Origin: Oxytricha trifallax
Lineage: Eukaryota; Ciliophora; Spirotrichea; Sporadotrichida; Oxytrichidae
Assembly: GCA_000711775.1 (NCBI GenBank)
Contig: ARYC01001902.1
Location: forward strand, 1 to 64,000
Length of the DNA: 64,000 nt
Direction of reading: 5' to 3'
Made by a program: the position numbers and the translations under genes. Below the pieces are notes generated by a model. That model was not told where the DNA came from and did not search any database. It saw only the letters and a program-made list of their open reading frames with translations. Positions 1 to 10,440 of the stretch are shown piece by piece. Every line of letters begins with the position of its first letter. The first letter of the stretch is position 1.

Positions 1-540
1 ATCAGGAATTCGCTTAAATGATGCTTCTGCATATGCCTCTTTACTTTGGCTTAGTGAGTATAAGACTTCATGCATGTTGTGCACTAATATCTACCATCTA
101 TTTTATCATGCTTAAAAAAGATCTTAGCTCTACCAGAGTGTACCTCTTTGATGTGCCTCTTCAAGCTAGACTCAGTTGAGAAGAAATTTTAGCAGTCTTC
201 ACATTAGAATGTCTTAATTTTTTCTATTCGTTGCTGTTCTATATCTTCCTCAACTAATTCAACTTATGTTTAAACTCCTATCTCTGCACTCTACTTCTTG
301 TTTTAAACTTAAATTTTAAAGACCTCAGCTTCAAACTCTAGAGCTCTTAGCTCAACCTCCTTCTCAATATAAATTACTTCTGGTTTCTTGGAGGAGCCAA
401 AGTTTAGCTATTATTATCCACTGCTAAGAGAAACTGCTTTTCGATTTAAGTTAGCGCCATGTTTAAATTCAAATTTAAATTTCTATTATTAAGCTCTAAT
501 AACCTTTCTGGTTATAGTCACTCTGTATAGGAGTTGATAC
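1..540 (-). CDS. TBE 57-kDa-type C2H2 zinc-finger protein, N-terminal part
   Basis: On the minus strand a frame open from about 520 to base 1 encodes two C2H2 fingers: FQCEDCQNFFSTESSLKRH followed by YQCTTCMKSYTHQAKVKRH. They are joined by a linker (FFKHDKIDGRY) that recurs in the copy at 63.2-63.7 kb. The N-terminal part is Q/E-rich. The start codon is uncertain, and the rest of the protein (in Oxytricha the kinase-like part) is cut off by the window. The role is unknown; zinc fingers suggest DNA binding during transposition. Confidence 0.75.
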
Positions 541-599
541 GACAACAATTATAGTTGAATTTAAGGTGTTAGAGATCATATTTATACTTAGTTTATAAA

Positions 600-860
600 T
601 ATAATTTTTCTAATTTCATACTTAATAATTTCTACTTTGGTACCAACAAAGTATAAAATCGGGTTGGTACTGGAACCAATTAGGTTTTGAACCATTTTGG
701 AACTTTTCCATTAATACCTCATTAGTTTAAAACTAGGTTCTAATTAAGTATTGGTACTATTAAATTGGTACTAATTAAATTTAAACGAATTTAGTACCGG
801 TACTAATCAAATTAAAACAAATTTAGTACTAATTTAATGGAACTAAATTGATAAGAATGG
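600..860. repeat. Short GGTACTAATT-type repeat cluster between divergent transposon ORFs
   Basis: The motif (G)GTACTAATTAAATT and its complement occur many times, including a roughly 35-bp unit (GGTACTAATTAAATTTAAAC, then GAATTTAGTACC) repeated imperfectly at about 768-838. The block lies between the divergent 57-kDa and 22-kDa ORFs, so a promoter role is plausible but inferred. Confidence 0.5.
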
Positions 861-1026
861 AGCTCCATCTCTGAAGTTTGTTACAGCTTCTGCCAGCTTT
901 CTCCACGTATCCTTACCAGGTTGACCTCGTATAAGATGCCCATATTTAATACTAAGATTTTTAACAGTAGGATCCAGAACTCTATATATTAAAATTTGAA
1001 ATTCAATAACAAGAGAAGGAGCAAGT

Positions 1027-1825
1027 ATGGAATCTATAAGTACTGCAATGAAGAGGGTTGAAGCTTAAGAAATGATCTCAAGATTTAGAAGCAAGGAAGA
1101 CCTCTATCGATACCTCACTTAGCATGGTAAGCATGTGACATATGTGACATATACTTAATAATATACTATAGTGGGTTTATTCCTTCCAACGATGGAAGGT
1201 ACCAAAATTTCATTCTTAAAAGCTATACTCTGCGATGAGAAGAAAGCCTTCAAAAACAATGAAATAAAGTTGATAGATATGCCAAACTACCAAGAGATTT
1301 CAGTCACTAATCTCTACTAGGATGCGATGTAAGATGAAGAGTTGGTAGTTTATCTTCCTACCAAGAAACAACTCTCTAACAAGCTTCCAGAAAGGAGCTT
1401 CTTCTTTGGTATTTTTGGCACTTTAAGAGAGAGTTACCCCAGAGAAATCATTGAAGAAGCTCACAAGAAACGCTATTCAATTTCTCCTGAAGATTAAAAG
1501 AAGCAAGGCATACTTATAAGCGAGACCTGGTCGCAGAGCTTAAGAAGCATCCATTCCTCTCTAGTAAGCTTTGATTTATAACTATGTAGGGAAACCTGGA
1601 ACTGGTATATTTCTAATGAAAGAACATGCAAAGGTCCACAGAGAGAGAAAGTCTTAGACCATTCATGAAGTGAGCAAGAGACTTTATAAAGATGTTTAAA
1701 AGCCAGATGAAATGAACATAGATGCAGGAGCTGCCACAAAGAGAAGAAATATGGGCCCAAGCAAGCCATAAGAAGAGGAGAAGAAAGAGAAACCAAACCC
1801 CTTTATGGGTTAATATAATATGTGA
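1027..1825 (+). CDS. TBE 22-kDa-type protein
   Basis: The ORF begins MESISTAMKR. It has a short GT-AG intron (about 1130-1171, GTAAGC to TATAG) that lies at the same place as the intron in the paralogue at 61985-62725; both copies resume with VGL(F/L)LPT. The conserved core is EGTKI..KA.L..EKKA.K.N followed by KLPERS..G..GTL and II.EAHKK. A frame change (or a very short intron) lies near 1520-1600, after which the frame continues as KPGTGIFLMKEH to a TGA at 1823-1825. The ORF converges with the transposase, whose stop lies 7 bp away. Function unknown; it is specific to TBE elements. Confidence 0.7.
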
Positions 1826-1831
1826 ACTTAT

Positions 1832-2886
1832 TCATTCATTTAAATCTAAAACTTATTTATAAACATTCATTCTTCCTTCTCTCGCACAAACTGTTGTCTT
1901 ATCTATGCTTACTCTCTTGCAGCTACTCTGAATCAAGTCTACTGTATCTATAGGCAAGTCATGCATTAGGTGATATAGCAGCAGTTACTTGCAGTGGGTC
2001 TTGATTTAACTCCAGTAGAATTCAATTCCATTAAATTAAGGGCCGTAAGGAACATTGTATAAAGGAGTAATGTTTAACTCTTCATAAGCTTTCTTAGACT
2101 CCTTAGTCTTATGAACTGAGAGGTTGTCAACAAACAGGATGATCTCTTAATCGTTGTATTTATCTCTCAGCTTATGTAGGAACTCTATGTACTACTCTCG
2201 CTTAATAGAGCGAGGATGAATAACATAACTTTCTAAGCCAGAGTCTTCACTAATACCTGCTAAAATTGCATGGGTTACAACCTTTACTTTCTAATCGTAG
2301 ACTTCTATATTATCATACTTCTTATACCAAGACTTATTAATAAAGGTGTTGAAGGTAAACACAGCTTCATCAGCGTGTATGAACTTGATGTTATTGTCAA
2401 TAGCCCTCTGCATTTAATCATATATATAGTTTAAATTATTACTATAAAATGGCACTGTAAAATCAATCACTCTCTTCACTCTGTTGACAGTCTTGAAAGT
2501 AATACCATTTCTTCTATAAATGTTGGCTATAGTTTATGGAGAGATACGCATGTCAGGAAACTTGCGATGAAACATCACAGCTCCCTAGTCTAGTGGAAAA
2601 TGTGCCCAATACTTTAAAGTCTTCGAATCACAGAGGTAGTCAATATAAACTTTTATTTTCTTGCAGGATGCTTTCAAGTGCCTGAATTATAATGCTAAAC
2701 AGCCATTAAGCAATGATACCTAACTGTTGAGGCACTTTTGCATAGGAGCTTTGCTATAGCAGCATAATTCATTACTGGTTTGACTTAGTCTATATTAATA
2801 CTCGTACCATACCTAAGCTTAAGCAGTAAATCTAAATATTTCTCATCATAAATAGACCCTAAATTTCGCTAATTTTTATTTCTCAT
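1832..2886 (-). CDS. TBE DD34E (IS630/Tc1/mariner) transposase
   Basis: Minus-strand ORF from MRNKNQRNLGSIYDEK, with a helix-turn-helix-like N-terminus (AAIAKLLCKSASTVRYH). The catalytic core is clear: first Asp in IKFIHADEAVFTF, second Asp in ILFVDNLSVHKTK, and Glu in PYGPQFNGIEFYW, with 34 residues between the second Asp and the Glu (DD34E). About 340 codons, the expected size of the 42-kDa TBE protein. One frame change is apparent near 2690; otherwise it is open, with TAA/TAG read as Gln. It reads inward from the C4A4-type terminus, as in known TBE elements. Probably a fairly recent copy. Confidence 0.85.
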
Positions 2887-2970
2887 TTTGCAAATTGGCC
2901 TAATTTCTCTACTAACCTCAATAAGACCCCAACTATACCCTACAAATGAAAGCACTTATAAACCTTACTA

Positions 2971-2988
2971 AGGGGTTTTGGGATTTTG
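2971..2988. repeat. C4A4/G4T4-like terminus of TBE element
   Basis: GGGGTTTTGGGATTTTG reads outward to the host boundary. Its reverse complement CAAAATCCCAAAACCCC matches the TBE terminal inverted repeat with one or two changes and resembles the start of the copy at 61516. Confidence 0.7.
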
Positions 2989-3356
2989 AATGTAATGTAA
3001 GAATATAAGCACTTAAATAATTTTCAATCTATCGGTAGAATAGTTGCATAGTTTTTGGTTAAAATCAAATTAATTTAAATTAATTTTTTTTCTTTTAGAA
3101 ATAATAATTATTATCTACGGAATCTATAAAAAACAATTTTGAATTTTTTTAAAGCCAAATTAAATTAAATTATTGTTTCTCTAATACCAAATCGATTTAG
3201 CTCAAACAATATTAAAATGGCTAGCAAAATTGTTCTTCATAATATTGTATCATTAAATGTAATTGTGCTTTGGATTCTTGGATATCAAATGTAATACAAC
3301 ATATCGTTTATAAAGAAATCTCTTTTTCGCTAAGTTGAGTTATAATATTAACCTAC

Positions 3357-6300
3357 CTTTAAACGCTCGAGTTTTTCATTGAACTTTACATATTTCCTGT
3401 CACATTTATTGACCACCTAAAAATATTATATTAATATCATGAATAAGCGAAATATGTATTTATAGCACTTTCATAAATATGTCCATTAAAGCAAAGTTAT
3501 AAAGTGTCAAAAATCAGATGTAATTAGAGTTAATCCTAAATTAGATATGATTTAGGAATAAAGATATTTTTGTGATTAATTAAAAATTAAAAAATTTTAT
3601 TCAAAAATTTATAAGAGAGAGTTTATAAAAACATTCAAATTAAATATAATTTACTGCCGTATGAATTTATTGTTAGATATATAAATGCAAGATCTAAATT
3701 TAATCAAATGAAATATAAAATCTCATGATCACAAAAAATAATATTTTTGAACACATTTGAGAATCTTAGTAAATTTATTTTATTACATAATTAAAAATAC
3801 GATTATTTTTATATTTTAAAAACTTTTATCTAAACCAGACAAATTTGATATAAACAAAATTAACAACTTAAAAATTACTTTGCATGCTTAAAAATACTTT
3901 TAATTATCTTAACTGATATTAATTTTAGAGTTAATATCATGCAATACATATATTTTTTATTCTTAAGCAAATTAATACCTATTTTAATTATAGGTAATTC
4001 GTTTTAACTAGCTATGTTGGATTTTAAAAATAATTTAAACCAGGTAAATTCTTACAATCAATCTCTAAAGTTTAAAATATTTTATATTTACTATGGAAAA
4101 ATCAACTTAAATTATTAATTTCAATAAAACTTAATAAATGATGGCTTTTTGAGAAGCAATCCGTCTTAGTAATGTGTCAATTCATTCATGAGTACTTCGT
4201 AGTCTCTGAGAGGAGTTCGGCCATTATCATCTCCCTCTGTTGACCCATCAATCACAAACAACAGTCCCTATGGAATTGAATTATTGCTGAAATCCTTAAT
4301 TATAAAAAAAGAATAAAAGCTGTAAAATCATTTGAATTTCGAATTATTCCTAAATACTATATTGAACAATAATTTATGACTGTACCAAGCAGATTGGTTC
4401 ACAACAGATAACATATAGTAGGGGAGTGTCAAAAATTTATGAATTGCATAATTATCATATTTATATTAATTTAGCATGCAAACTTTATATTAATTAATGG
4501 AAAATTTTAATTTCATAAAATATAAGTTTATTTGCTTATTATCAAATTTTAATTTAATTTTATGAATTTATTTAAAGATTAATTAAAATAAGATACAGTA
4601 TACATAGTTTAGATCTTAGTCATTTAATGAAATAAATTAAAATTCTGATGGGCTTTACTCTTAGAAGCCTTATTTTATGGAGTCGTAAACAAGATATAAC
4701 TCAATTTAATTTTGTAAAAGAATCTATTTTCCAATATAAAATAGCTTATTTTTCTCTACTACGATTCTAGAAAATGGTATCTTATTTTAATTATTTATTT
4801 GGCTATTATCATTTTTTCTTCACTTGGAGGATGTTGAATATAGCCATTTATTGATAATAATAATTTACTTTTATCAAATATTATTATCTTTTACCAATAT
4901 TATGTTTGTTATCGAGAAAGTTTAAAAAATTGAAAAGATATGGGAGAGTGGAATCTTGATTTTCAGAAAATTGTAGTTAGACTTACTTTAGTACGCTCTG
5001 CATGCTATAGGAACTCAAATATAGTAAGATATTATTACAATAATAAAAGTTAAAAATATTTACTCAAGCCCTAAGCCTTTGTTTTAATGAGCTCCTTCTA
5101 TTATTCCTGGTAGGTCTGCGAATGCTTTATATTTAACTTTAATAATTGATTCTTTTATTTTAAAATCAAATTTAAATAGAATAGGATTTTGGTTTCATCA
5201 ACAAACTTTGCAAATCCAATATAAGGTCTCAGAGTTGTGAAGGGATAATGGGCAATTTTGGGGAAGGCTCTTGTTATCTATTTATTTAATATCATTAAGG
5301 CATATGAGAAAGTATTCATAAAATTTCTTTTTATTAAACTTCAATTAGAAAATTTGGGTGGTATCTGCCAAAGATGTCTAAAATAATTTAATTTAGAATC
5401 TTAAAACTCTTCAGAACACTATCCCTTTATAAGTTATAAGTTTAATATGAAATTCCAAATATTTTCTATTATTTTTTTTTCAAAATATCTGGACAAAATT
5501 GATTATAAATATATGTTTTTTATATTTATAAAATTTTCCGGCTTTTATCATGAGAATAATATAATTTAAAGATATAAGATTAATTTTGATCATGCAATAA
5601 ATTATTTTGATCGATAAAATTTTCTTGAAAAAATTTACACAAGTATAAAATATTAAAAAAAACATATATTTATAATCAATTTTTTATTCAGAAATTTTGT
5701 AACAAAAATATTAGAAAATATCTGGAAATTAATTTAAAATTCATAATTTATAATGGGTTAGCGTTTTGGAAAATTTTAAGATGCTATTTTTAATTATTTT
5801 CTAAATCTAAGATCTTTGGAATAAATTTACCTCGTTCATAGAATACTTTTAATATTTACAAAAATAAGGGGTGGGGGGTATGAGTTTGATAAAAATAAAT
5901 GTAGGGGTGTGTGAGACATGTATTACCCAAAAATTTAAAGTTTTTCAATAAATTTACAATAATTACAGATGCTAGGAGAGTACTTTTTCCTGCGTTAGGA
6001 AATCCTATAAAGCCTACGTCTGCAATCATTTTTAATTTAAGTTCATATTCTTTATTCTCCCCTGTTAAACCGGGCATGCGAGTTAAATTATAAATATTAT
6101 TATAAAATACGGATTTATTGATCTTTCCTCTGTAACGTATAGTGTGATGCAATGTATATATATTTTTGAAAAAAGCGATGTTATTATTTTAAGCTCGGAT
6201 CATATTTTTATTATGGGTTGTTAACTACTATATAATTTACTCACTCAAAATAAGATGAAAATAAATTTAATTATAAATAATTTCATGATTATATCGGTGA

Positions 6301-8267
6301 TTTTAATTCTCCATATTTATATTTTATCAATTTAACCGGCAAAAATATTACCTTATAGTTCCCGATGCCCCCTTTTCCTCCGTGAGCTGCTAAAAACAAT
6401 AACAATTATAAAGAACAGTTTTTATTTTTAATTTATTAATGCTTTAAAATATAAAAACACATCATTCGGATTATCTAAGTCTGCAACCTTCAATCTAATC
6501 TCCTCTTCCTAAACAAATATTTTTTTATTAAACTCAGTAAATAATTGAAAAATTTTTTTTGCTATTTTTTTAATGAATAATTATAATTGTATTGTAAATT
6601 GATATTAAAGATAATAAAATTAAATAAATTAATTAATTCATGCATAACAGGCGGTAGTGAGGTCATGTCTAACTTTTTTCCCCATTTTTTGCATGAATTT
6701 TATATTTTTCTAATAAAATACAACCTTAATTGTCCCTTTTTTTAAAAAAATCTTTATTAAGCAACCAATAGTTGCTTAATAAATACAAAATATCTCCATT
6801 TAATTTATTCGTTAAATATATCAATAAAAAAAACAGTTAATTTAAGAGAAATAATTTTCAATTTTAACAATGAAATATTTATCTTTTCAATTTAAAGTCC
6901 CTCTATATACTTTTATTTTCCTTCAAAGTATTAAAAAGTTCCCTTAGTATTTGTTTTTTAATCTTTCATAGTTTGAACAATTCTCTTAAGTAAGTCAAGG
7001 TATACATTAACAGCTGCTGTGAAAATGGATAAGAAAACATTAATATTGTATTCTAAATTGACAAAAATTGACAAAATTATTTCTCTAGATTTTAATAGTA
7101 TAAATAAATATCTCCAGATTAATTATAAATAAGCAATAAAAACAATTAGATAAATTATTCATGGTATTATACTATTTCTCCACCGCTTTGAATATTTATG
7201 GTTTATTTATTATTGGATTCAATAATTTAATAATTGTTTTTATAATAAAATTTTAATTAATCCCTTTCTAAATTTAATGAAATTGGTATAAATACCAAAC
7301 AAATCTTTGTAAATTGTTGTGACTTTGCGTAGTCACTTCTAGTTTGCTTTGAGAAGGGTTTCCCTCTTTGACTATTTATAATTTCATATATCTCAGTTCC
7401 GAGTGGCACCGAGTAATACTTATCTGAGCCTATTGTCCCACCTCTCTGTGCACCCTACAACCAAGAAAACAGTTAGTTTTATAATAATCCAAGGATTCCT
7501 TAGCAATTTAAATTATCTTAATTGTTGTTTCCTGAAAGGTATTCTCACATAAAAATTTAATTAAACTACTTAAGACAATTCCTTTTTAGCCAAGTTTTTT
7601 AAACGAAGAAATCTGAAATTCCATAAATATATTTTATGGAATTAATAATTAATAATATCGCAAATGTAAGAATGCATATTTCAAAAGGAAAGGGTGTTAA
7701 GTTAAATATTTTCATTTGAGAAATCATGAGTTTTAGTAATAATTTGAAGCGATTGGGAGCTTCACATGTCCATGACCTCAAAGAGGTATACAAGGCAGCC
7801 CCAAAAGTTCAATCACTTAATAAATTTGAAATCAGAATTATAATTTAATTAATAAGATAGGGAGAATGAGTCAAAATATTATAATTCTATTGCTAGTCAG
7901 TATTTTAAATGGAAATAATTTATCATACAAATTAATGATGAATAAATTTTACTGCAATACTAAAGTCATTGATAATAATAATAAGCTGTTATTAATATTT
8001 AAATAAATAAACCCTCCCCACTTTTAACATTGATTTCTTATACTTATTTACTCTGATAATTAATATTGCTATCAAATTTTACTCGAAAGTATAGAAACTT
8101 ACCCGGCCGCTACCCCCATTATTCCCGAGGAAGTGCGCTCTCCGCAAATCGTACAAACTTGTTAATCTCTCACTAGCCTTGAAATAGACATCACCCCCGG
8201 CTCCTCCATTACCTCCATCTGGCTTCTCTAATTTATATAAATTAGAATATTGTTAAAATAAATTATC

Positions 8268-8316
<49 letters not shown>

Positions 8317-9240
8317 CAAAAGGAAGTTAATACGATAAAGTGAATAAGTTTGAAAATTAAAGTTTATTGACAGCTGGTACAAAAATTTCATATTAAATAA
8401 TTTCACATTTCTAAGTGGGAAATGGGCAAGAATTTATTACACTCAATTAGAAATTTATTAGGTTAGTTGTAAATACTTTTAATTAATTTAATAAAATTTA
8501 TATGAAAATTTTGCAATCAATATTTATAATTTAAATAGTAACTCCCAAAAATTGAAAATTCATATTTTTTATTTTTTTAAATATCGTAAAATATTTTCTA
8601 GAAAATAATTTTTTTAAATGAATAAAAGTAATTTCACTAAATTAAAGAAAATAGATTCACTTATCTCAATCGAAATATAAAAAAATAATATTGTGATAAA
8701 ATAGGGACTAAGGAATGACAGATATGGCAATTTAAATATAATCTGAATGGATATAATGTTATGGTCATTACGCATTCACAATGAGTTGCAGATTGAAACA
8801 TAAAGGTTTATACTTACTTGACTGATAATTCGAGTGAAGATAAGACATGCACCCAGCACCTCCATCGCCACCGCGCACGAACACTCTCACTTTGTCGGAA
8901 AATTTTTAATCGTACTAAAAGCAAAATTTATAAGTAAAAGGTTATATCATTTGTGTTCCTCTTCAGGTTAGTATATTAATGATTTAGGTATATGGGGAAA
9001 TAGTTGAGATAAATATTTTGTAAATTCTTTTTTCAAATTTGACTTCGTTTAAAAATATATGGTTGTTTAACTAAAGTGTATATCCTAATTAAAATATTTA
9101 ATATATAATATTAGTTTCAGTCGAAATTGATGTTAGAGTTGCTGAAGATAATAAATTTGTCTGAAACTCTTCTTACCTGCATAGCATTTTCTGTCTCAAA
9201 ATTTTCCTCAGTTTATCTGTCTACAATTTACCCTTCATAA
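3357..9240 (-). CDS. Obg/CgtA-family GTPase (mitochondrial-type), split into many exons/MDSs
   Basis: Pieces in order give a whole Obg GTPase. Glycine-rich Obg fold: [13 protein letters not shown] (8818-8914), [14 protein letters not shown] (8103-8227), [19 protein letters not shown] (about 7310-7454), [14 protein letters not shown] (about 6463-6507), [13 protein letters not shown] (6352-6389). G1 [17 protein letters not shown] (5967-6090); switch [15 protein letters not shown] and G3 [12 protein letters not shown] (5064-5277); FLQHAERTK (4987-5018); [14 protein letters not shown] (4140-4267); G4 VVNKCD (3357-3416). The family acts in ribosome assembly and stress control. The first exon (9177-9240) lacks a clear start codon, and sequence after G4 is unresolved (candidate frame at 3181-3300). 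Junctions are mostly GT-AG, some 260-690 nt long; one is an IES. Identification is firm; exact borders are not. Confidence 0.85.
5014..5062. other. IES in Obg gene, pointer CTCAA
   Basis: CTCAA (TTGAG on the coding strand) occurs at 5014-5018 and again at 5063-5067. Removing the 49-nt unit joins GLGLE to FLQHAERTK in frame, matching the Obg family. The upstream end looks like a GT donor, but no AG acceptor gives the right frame, so an IES fits better than an intron. Confidence 0.7.
8269..8313. repeat. (ATT)n microsatellite
   Basis: About 14 uninterrupted TTA/ATT units lie inside the 590-nt interval between two Obg exons. It is a simple sequence repeat without coding potential. Confidence 0.95.
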
Positions 9241-10000
9241 AGAAGGTAAATTTTAACAAATCATTCAATAATATTCTAAATATCTTTAAATAAAGGTCGG
9301 AGTCAATCAATACTCAAAATTATATTGAATTTTAAAGAATATAAACATTGGGGAGTTTCTGGCCCCAAAAAGGTAGTTTCAGGAACCTACATAAGTTTCC
9401 TGTTCCATACATTGAAAAATGTATTTTTTTAAAAAATTCTAAAATACTTCATTATAATTATGATCCAATTATAAATCTTTGAATATCCAATATTTTTTTA
9501 TCAATCTTTATAAAAATGCCAAATTTCATTTTTTAAAAAAATCATTTCAATTGATTATTAATATTGTCAGTTCATATAATTCTTAGTATAAAGTGAGATT
9601 AGGAACTAAAATAATTCTTGAAAATTATAGATATATATACCTAAATAATATAATTTTGAATGTGGGGCAGGAAACTTCCTTAGGGAGGAAGAAGCATACG
9701 AGCAAGAAACTTCCTCACCCAAAACATTTATTAAAATAGGGTAAAAATTAAAAATTAGGGAAAAAATTATTCTATGCTTAATGGTACTATAAATAAAGTA
9801 TAGTTGCGTTGAATTATTTGTACAAACAAAAATATCTTAAAGAAATTTTTAGGTTATATGAATATTAGTTGGAACTTTCTTCATTAATTTAGAGACCTAT
9901 AAACATAGAAGTTTTATCATTAAGTATATTTTGGATAATATATGTCTACATAGAATCAGATATGATTTCTATCACTTTAAAAGTAAAAATGTTGTAGTTC
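9241..10000. other. AT-rich stretch without a recognised gene; holds a repeated GTTTCnnG motif
   Basis: No convincing coding frame was seen. Five copies of a motif close to AGTTTCCTGnCCC occur in both orientations at 9351-9366, 9373-9387, 9393-9406, 9664-9679 and 9700-9720. The stretch lies upstream of the Obg gene, so a regulatory role is possible but unproven. Confidence 0.45.
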
Positions 10001-10009
10001 ATTTATTTA

Positions 10010-10440
10010 GAGCTTACATCTTATTGAGGGGCATTGAAACTTGTTGTTGAGTCCTCTTCATTTGCGTTACTGTTGGTATGTAGGGTGTCTGGGCTTTAAT
10101 GTTTCTTAACCTGGACATATAAATGTCATTATCTTTAAATAATGTAAATATACTCTACATTTGAAGAATCAACCTTGTCTACAGTATCAAAAAAGTCATC
10201 TTAAGAGTTGGAATTTGAGATCTACTCTGACTTCTCGTTGTTTGACGATTGTGACTGAGTGATGCCACGTTTTGATACTTGCAAAATGTTATTATGTTTG
10301 TTGTTTATCTGATTTAATAATGCAATAATTATTATATGAAGTATAAATAAACATTTTAAGAGGTTGATTTAGAGAAGGGATTGTTCTCAACAACATGTTG
10401 CGTTGATGGTGTACCTGGCTAAATGCTTATACTAATCGCA
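10010..10440 (-). CDS. Ser/Thr/Asn/Gln-rich hypothetical segment
   Basis: Minus-strand frames read STQHVVENNPFSKSTSQ, then LQVSKRGITQSQSSNNEKSE up to a GTATAT...CCAG intron, then KKHQSPDTLHTNSNANEED and a GTAAGC donor. The composition is that of a low-complexity acidic ciliate protein tail. No family is recognised. It could be the cytosolic tail of the adjacent glycosyltransferase (its reading end lies at 10387) or a separate small gene; ends are not fixed. Confidence 0.4.

Larger units (their letters stand above)
1..2988 (-). mobile_element. TBE-like Tc1/mariner transposon, right part (truncated by window edge)
   Basis: Three ORFs lie in the order known for Oxytricha telomere-bearing elements: a C2H2 zinc-finger (57-kDa type) ORF at the window edge, a 22-kDa-type ORF on the plus strand and a 42-kDa-type transposase on the minus strand. 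The inner end at about 2971-2988 reads GGGGTTTTGGGATTTTG, a close match to the G4T4/C4A4 terminus of TBE elements, and is followed by AAT, which fits the family's 3-bp target preference. The ORFs are mostly open under the TGA-only code, with about one frame change each in the 22-kDa and transposase ORFs. The other terminus is beyond base 1. Elements of this family are removed from the somatic genome and their transposase takes part in genome rearrangement in Oxytricha. Confidence 0.85.

Noticed and set aside
1494-1796. 100-codon minus-strand frame
   Set aside because: Antisense to the 22-kDa transposon ORF, which has a paralogue at 62 kb supporting the plus-strand reading.
5480-5665. 61-codon minus-strand frame in the Obg locus
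   Set aside because: Falls inside the 689-nt GT-AG interval between G1 and switch I exons; low-complexity translation.
8269-8313. Possible CRISPR-like or tandem array
   Set aside because: Simple (ATT)n microsatellite without spacers; eukaryotic context.
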